A DNA stretch of 64,000 bases from Chondrosia reniformis (taxonomy: Eukaryota > Porifera > Demospongiae > Chondrillida > Chondrillidae), in NCBI GenBank assembly GCA_947172415.1, contig OX359194.1:5022001-5086000 (forward strand), in the 5' to 3' direction. Made by a program: the position numbers and the translations under genes. The notes under the pieces were generated by a model. The model searched no databases. It saw only the letters and a program-made list of their open reading frames with translations, and was not told the origin of the DNA. Numbering within the stretch: position 1 is the stretch's first letter; each line of letters opens with the position of its first letter. Shown one piece after another: positions 58,401-64,000 of this stretch.

Positions 58401-61400
58401 TATACACTTCTGGTACCAGTGGTGCTCCAAAGGGAGTGTGTGTGACTCACAGGAATCTGAGAAGTCTAATGGTAACTGCTACAACCCTGTTTAAAAAGGA
58501 ACAGCTACAGTTTACCAGGCTTGCTATCAATGTCTCTTTTGATCCTCATACAATGGAGCTCTATCCTACTTTACTAGTAGGAGGCTGCTGTCTTTTGGTG
58601 GAAGATTTGACATGTCCTCATCCGTCAGCAACATATCTCAGTTCCACCCCATCAGCTCTCAGTATATGTCCGCCTACCAGTCATATCCAGCTAGTGGTCA
58701 CTGGAGGGGAAAGTTTGAGCCCCAGAAATTTTAATTGTATTTCTCATGTACCTAATATCATCAATGCCTATGGTCCTTCAGAGTGCACAGTGATGGCGAC
58801 TGGTAATTCCTCAATAGATACAGAAAATGTGTCCAACATTGGAAGTCCAGTTGCAAACACGCAAGTGTTTGTTTTGGACGAAAACAAACAGGTACATGAC
58901 GTACATGAATATACTTAAGATAGATTCATTTATGATTGTGTATTATAATCACTGTATTTCCTTGCATATAAATAATTTTACAATATTACAAATATTTCCT
59001 ATAGATCTGTCCATTTGGTGCTAAAGGGATCCTACATATAGCTGGCCATGGAGTGACAAAGGGTTATCTCAATGATCAGTCAAGAACAGACCAGAATTTT
59101 GTGGAAAATACTTTCGGAGATGGTCAACTATATTATACAGGTAATTTGTATATACATATGTACTCAGCAATATACGTATGTTTCGTACATTAGTCAACCA
59201 TCAATACATGTTACTATTATATTACATGCACATATATAATTTTAAATTTTAGGAGACATAGTTAGTATGAGAATGGATGGTACATTGGATTACTGTGGAC
59301 GCAAAGATAACCAAGTGAAGATTCGTGGTATGAGGCTAGAATTGTCTGCAGTAGTAGAAGGCCTTTTAATGTGTACTGGTGTTGAGCAAGCAACTGTGGT
59401 TACCCTAAAAGATGAGCTTGACAATCTGCAACTAATTGGTTATGTCTCCCCTAATATAGACCCAACAGGAGATATACTTAAGGAACTAAAGCTCAATCTA
59501 CCACCTCATATGATACCTTCAAAAGTGATTGCTTTAGACAGTTTTCCTCTAACCAAAGAGGGAAAGATAGATCAGCGTAATTTACCCAAGCCTAAATGGG
59601 AAAGTGAAGCTTTTTCAAGTCCTGAAAGTGACAGCCCTCAGGGAAAGATAAGAAAGCAGCTAAAGAATACATTTGCATCTGTTCTCAAGGTACGTAGAGT
59701 GTCTAGGGGTGATGATTTCTACTCGTTGGGTGGACATTCAATCCTCGCTGCTCAACTTGCAAATATGGTCTCTGAGCAGTTTGATACTGTCATAAAACCT
59801 TCAGATATTTCAAATTATCCATCTCCAGCTGAACTAGCCTCAAAAATAAGTCCATATATACCATCAGTGAGACGTGGATCATGCATATCAGCATCTCTTG
59901 ACACTGCTAATCTTTTGACGGCTGAGTGCTCTCTGCGACCACTGTCTCAACGTCAATGGATGTGCTATATGCTACACAGATTAGACTATCCAGTTGCTTC
60001 CTTTACCACAACTATGCAGATATCTCTTTTTGCTGGTAATGTTAGCTGTCTAGCAATTCTGAGAGCTGCTAACAAAGCTCTTTATGAATTAGGCCTAAGG
60101 CAAGCATTTCTTTTCGAAAGGGAAGACTTTCCAGTAATTATTTGTAGTGATGATAAATATTGTGGGCCAACTGATGTAAGTGCACTACATCTTCATGCCC
60201 TCTCTGTTCATGACCTGGGTGAGTCTAAAAAGTTGGAGTTAAAGCTACATAGAATGTTGTTTGATACTTATGATAGGAAATATCTGAAAGAATTTATAGA
60301 TTTGCTTCTACTGAATGTGGATACTGATAAAGGTAGAGAAATTGACAATGAAGGAGAGCTTTTGTCTACTCTATCATCCTGTGTACTAGAGGACCCAAAG
60401 AGGAAGCCACTGTACTTTCCTTCTCAAGAGAGTTGGTCAATAAGCCTGAAAAGTGCAACTTTTGGAACAACACAAAGGGCTTGGGAAGCAGTCTTTGGTA
60501 TTCTCTTGCACATATTCATTGAAATAAGAGAGACTTCTAGGGATACATCAGGACTTGGTCATGTTCATTTATTAGATACAACCAAAACAATTCATAGAGA
60601 GGGGTTCTCAGAAGTGTTCCAAGAGAGGACCATTCTAAGCCCTAGAACTCTTTTAGGAGGAGCATCAATACATTCTATAGCCACAGACCTGGAAGCTAAA
60701 CATTGCAGCTCTCCTGCTGGGGAAGTGTCTGCTATTGTGTATCCTATTCCGCCACTTTTAAAAGTTGGTAAATCTGGATTGGATGTTTTTGTTGAGGTGC
60801 AAGAGCCATTATTTCTAGAATACCCTTTATCCCTTGGTATCCAAGTCTCTGAAGGTGGCACTGAGATTTCCTGTCACCTTACCTGCCAAAATATGAGCAA
60901 AATATTTTCTTCCACAGCAATCAAAGATTTCCTTACTCAGTCCATTCATGTAATGAATACAGAAAAAAATGTTGTAATTGATACCATCAAGAAAATAGCT
61001 CAGACTACTCTGCAGGACTCAGCCAGTGATCCATTGCCAGCAGGTGTTAACACTGTAGCTGATATTGTAGGCATGTCAAATTTTAAGATGGAGACCCTTT
61101 TGCCTAATATTTCAGACTTAAAGTTCAACCAAAGAATACAGTTGATTACCACAGAAGAATATGCTAATGGCAAACTGATTCAAAGTTTCCTGGAAAGTAC
61201 AGTAGGAGTTCATATTCCTATGAAAACCCTTCTCCTTTCTCCTAGTTGGCAACAAATTGAAGCATCATTGGCCTGTCTGTACAACTACAAACACCTTATC
61301 TCTGATGAGTCAGAGATACTGCTTCTTAATGATGGAAAAATGAAAGAGATATTTTGTTTTCCAGACCTAAGGGGCTCCTCTGAATGTTATAGAAGAATGG

Positions 61401-62047
61401 CCTCAAAGATTAACAATCGAATGATTGGATTACAGCTGAATGCAGAAACTTTAAGTACTTGCAATTCCATTGAATCTGTTGCCTCTTCGCTTGTAAGCCA
61501 ATTGAGCTCCTTTCACACATCTGGTTCCTACCAGTTGCTGGGTTATTCATTTGGTGCAGTGCTTGCCTTTGAAGCTGCACGGTTACTTTTGAGTCAGGGT
61601 AGAAGTGTTTCTCTGATACTCATAGATGGAAGCCCATGCCTTGCTACCTACCTACGGAAAGACTGGCAACATTTTAAATGGACAGAAGATTCCGCTCTGT
61701 TTGCCAATATTTTGTTTGCAAATCCAACCACACAAAGTCAGGTATCCATTGAATCTTTCGTGGAGGCCTTTCCATGGTTTCCTATGGATCAGGTGCAATT
61801 TGAAGACTTGCACAGAATGTTATCAAAATCAATCTTATTGTTAAGGGACTATAAAGTGTCACATGTCAAGAAACTGAGATGCAAACTGATCAGAGTACCA
61901 CAACACAGGGTGTTCCAAAGCTATGATTATGATCTGGAAGCTGTTTGTGATTTAGATGTACAAGTTATTCATGGAGCCGATCACTACAGCATTTTGAAAT
62001 GTAAGACAGGCCAAATTGCTTCTATTTTAAATGTATTCTTTCAATAA
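55468..62047 (+). CDS. Nonribosomal-peptide-synthetase-like protein (C-A-T-TE)
   Basis: Exons 55468-55484 (5' edge of exon 55413), 55684-58891, 59005-59140, 59253-62047; 2,051 residues, phases close. The start is the ATG that splices in frame into the long exon. Domains: acidic linker (SSDEDSEDEFED); condensation domain about 115-545 with LSVNQRRMYD, catalytic HHICIDG (246-252) and GFYANTLPI (393); a half-condensation-like stretch about 560-755; adenylation domain about 760-1232 with YTSGTSGAPKG (913), FDPHTMEL (Asp959), NAYGPSE, YCGRKDNQVKIRG and the A10 lysine (GKID, Lys1225); carrier protein with LGGHS (Ser1283); a decayed condensation-like domain (LHRMLFDTYD near 1453); a carrier-like helix bundle without Ser; thioesterase with GYSFG (Ser1886), LIDG and HGADH (His2031). 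It would load one amino acid, condense and release it. The product is unknown. The carrier needs a phosphopantetheinyl transferase. Confidence 0.92.
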
Positions 62048-62051
62048 TAAA
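62046..62051 (+). promoter_or_regulatory. Poly(A) signal overlapping the NRPS-like stop codon
   Basis: AATAAA begins at the second base of the TAA stop (CAA TAA TAAAG). A further AATAAA is at about 62236. If the first is used, the 3' UTR would be only some 10-30 nt. Confidence 0.45.
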
Positions 62052-63187
62052 GAGAAGAGCTATACATTTACATTCCCTTGTTCATTTACTGATCATATCT
62101 TCATCAAATTGCCACCTTGTGGCACATGAACAGTCTCTTGAGAACGAATCCAGCTAATTTTGACTTACTGAATATACATATATATGTATATTTAGATGGA
62201 TTGTAAGTTTTAATTGCTGTGCAATATAGTTTTGAATAAATTAATTTTATATGCTGTGATATGCCTGCTGTTTATAAAATTCATGTATACGTACTGTACG
62301 TATGACCACCAAGACGGTCATATACCAATGGAAACAAAATTAGCTTATTGTAATAAGTAAAGCAATATTATATAGGAGCTTTAAATTAGGAAATTACGTA
62401 GATCTCCATCTGCTGGAAAATGGAGGTTAAACTTCAAGTATAAGGTTATACTGCATACGTATATAGCTTGAATAGAACCACATCAACTACTACTCTCTAT
62501 GCAGTAGTTGAGGGTTTCAAAGCCTGCAACTGTACTATATTATTAAAAATACTGATCATAAAGTTTAGGGTATAAAACTCATTTTAAATTAAGGGATTTT
62601 TTATTTATGTCTCCATTTGGTAGAGAACGGAGGACAAAGTCTGCATATAAAATGCCATAGTACTATAGAAAAGCTATAGAAAATTTATATTGAAACCAAG
62701 TGTTATATTGATAAAAAATTTCAATTGGTCAGATCACTTTGAAACCAACATACATACGTACGTAAGTATAATCATGGTTTATGACAAATGTCTGATGAAA
62801 TATTATATATACGTATACATGTACGTATATAATTAGTTGTAATTCAGTATTATACAATACAATACCTAAATATGCTGATATACAACCTGTGATTCAGAAC
62901 TATAGTTAGTGTCTAAACGAAATAAATGTTGTAATTCAGACCATTACATTCTGGGAAGTATAGTATATATATATTGTCATTGCAATTGGTAGACAACATT
63001 TTGCAATACAATTATGTACAGGACAAAAATATATTATTATTATTATATACTGTTCTAAGGATATAATACTATCAAATGCTCATACTCTAATATAGAGAAC
63101 TGACCTACAGTATATACAATTGTTATGGCCTAATATGTTCACACACACATGATCAGCTGCTGGTAATAGTTATAGTGAAAACATTGG
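62052..63187. other. Intergenic, convergent gene ends
   Basis: Between the NRPS-like stop (plus) and the membrane protein stop (minus). AT-rich with many TACGTA-type words (GTACGTACGT at 62755-62765). No gene seen. Confidence 0.5.
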
Positions 63188-63756
63188 TTATTTTGAAGAT
63201 TCTCCAACATTTTCATAAATATTGACTGTATCATAAGATGGATTGGTGTCCATTGCTATACCTGGAGCTTCATAGTCATGATCAGTAGACCTCCTAACAG
63301 TTTATAACATATACAATGTAAATGTACATATACGTATATGAATATACATATATGAATGTGTATGTGTACATACGTACGTATGTATGTTGTATATATTTCT
63401 GTACTATATACATATATTCAAGAGCATTGTGAGGTATATAATATTATTTTGAGAATGTTATAATCTAATTCTTCAGTTACTGAACTCTCCTGTACATGTG
63501 TTTACATGTATAGTCATAAGTTGGTTCTTTACAAACCTTAATTTGGATTGTTCACTCCTCTTCTGACATTTTTTCATATTTGGAGCTCCCCATACAATCT
63601 TTGTTGTTACACATGAAATAACAGCTCCAATCAACAAACCAACTACTACTCCACCAATACCAGCTCCAAGTGTCTGAGATAATATGGAATTACTGCAACC
63701 TGACATATTAATGTTCTCCAGGACTCCTAATGTAATGTATAAACAATCTGGAACAT
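63188..63756 (-). CDS. Transmembrane and tail exons of a membrane receptor, partial
   Basis: Two joined exons: 63537-63756 then 63188-63293, with donor GTTTGT and phases that close. The first begins DVPDCLYITLGVLEN, a probable end of an extracellular domain, then the helix GAGIGGVVVGLLIGAVISCV and a basic stop-transfer segment (MKKCQKRSEQSK). The second encodes a 34-residue tail ending in a stop: YEAP, NPSYDTV (an NPxY/SH2-type site) and IYENV (pYxN, Grb2-type). Such tails are common on tyrosine-phosphorylated adhesion or immune-type receptors. Upstream exons lie to the right, beyond the window. The ectodomain is therefore unknown. It is convergent with the NRPS-like gene. Confidence 0.75.
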
Positions 63757-64000
63757 CTGAAATATTATTTTTGATTATCAGAAATATTTTGATTATCATA
63801 CCTATCAAGCTAAGGAAGCATAAAGGGATATATATAGATTAAAATCACAATTTAGGGCAAACCATCAACAATAATGGTTGGATTTCTTCTCTTTATTCTT
63901 CCACAGGAGAACGAAAAATATATATGTATGTGATAAGTACATTTAAGCTTTTACACAAAACAGAAAATTTACAAAGTGAAGTAAAATTCAATAGTATATA
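63757..64000. other. Right edge, intron of the partial receptor gene
   Basis: No further exon recognised before the window ends. Confidence 0.4.

Noticed and set aside
55468-62047. NRPS-like gene as bacterial symbiont contamination
   Set aside because: It is interrupted by three GT-AG introns, has the same base composition and TACGTA-rich introns as the neighbours, and sits between two animal-type genes on continuous sequence.

Overview
This window looks like nuclear DNA of an early-branching animal, most likely a demosponge of the Amphimedon type. That assignment is inference. The evidence is AT-rich sequence saturated with TACGTA/TATACGTA words, very compact genes with dozens of short GT-AG introns, conserved animal orthologues, and membrane receptors with NPxY/YENV-type tails. 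All gene models below were spliced by eye from GT-AG junctions, and in every multi-exon model the intron phases close exactly.

Layout. (1) 1-6.9 kb, minus strand: immunoglobulin/fibronectin III receptor, copy 1, whose 3' end is not resolved at the left edge. (2) 7.1-7.8 kb, plus: a two-exon gene for an 80-residue protein of unknown function. (3) 8.2-12.6 kb, minus: an SLC35E1-type nucleotide-sugar/triose-phosphate transporter family gene that contains a 5-nt microexon. (4) 12.8-15.7 kb, plus: a secreted alpha/beta-hydrolase-like protein. (5) 17.0-25.4 kb, minus: eIF4E, whose 6.4-kb second-last-half intron holds a decayed tyrosine-recombinase (DIRS-like) retroelement and a minisatellite. (6) 27.0-39.0 kb, plus: a complete 25-exon ABCD3/PMP70 peroxisomal half-transporter with two striking intronic minisatellites. 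(7) 40.5-46.4 kb, plus: a complete 16-exon ABCG2-like transporter. (8) 47.5-55.0 kb, minus: Ig/FN3 receptor copy 2, complete, 17 exons, single transmembrane segment, long tyrosine-bearing tail. (9) 55.4-62.0 kb, plus: a 2,051-residue nonribosomal-peptide-synthetase-like protein (condensation, adenylation, carrier, thioesterase). (10) 63.2-64 kb, minus: transmembrane and tail exons of another membrane receptor.

How the genes relate. Four gene pairs are head-to-head with short shared promoters (about 226, 252 and 400 bp for three of them). The two Ig/FN3 receptors are mosaic duplicates 47 kb apart: the Ig-domain exons and their introns are nearly identical, while the signal-peptide, linker and FN3 exons are diverged. 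Copy 2 shares its promoter region with the NRPS-like gene.

The most unusual item is that NRPS-like gene. An animal-encoded C-A-T-TE assembly line is rare. It sits in two very large exons among intron-dense neighbours, and it carries a second condensation/carrier region that has lost its catalytic residues. Also notable are a minisatellite that has copied an exon-intron junction nine times, creating an array of 5' splice sites in ABCD3, and the 5-nt SLC35E1 microexon.
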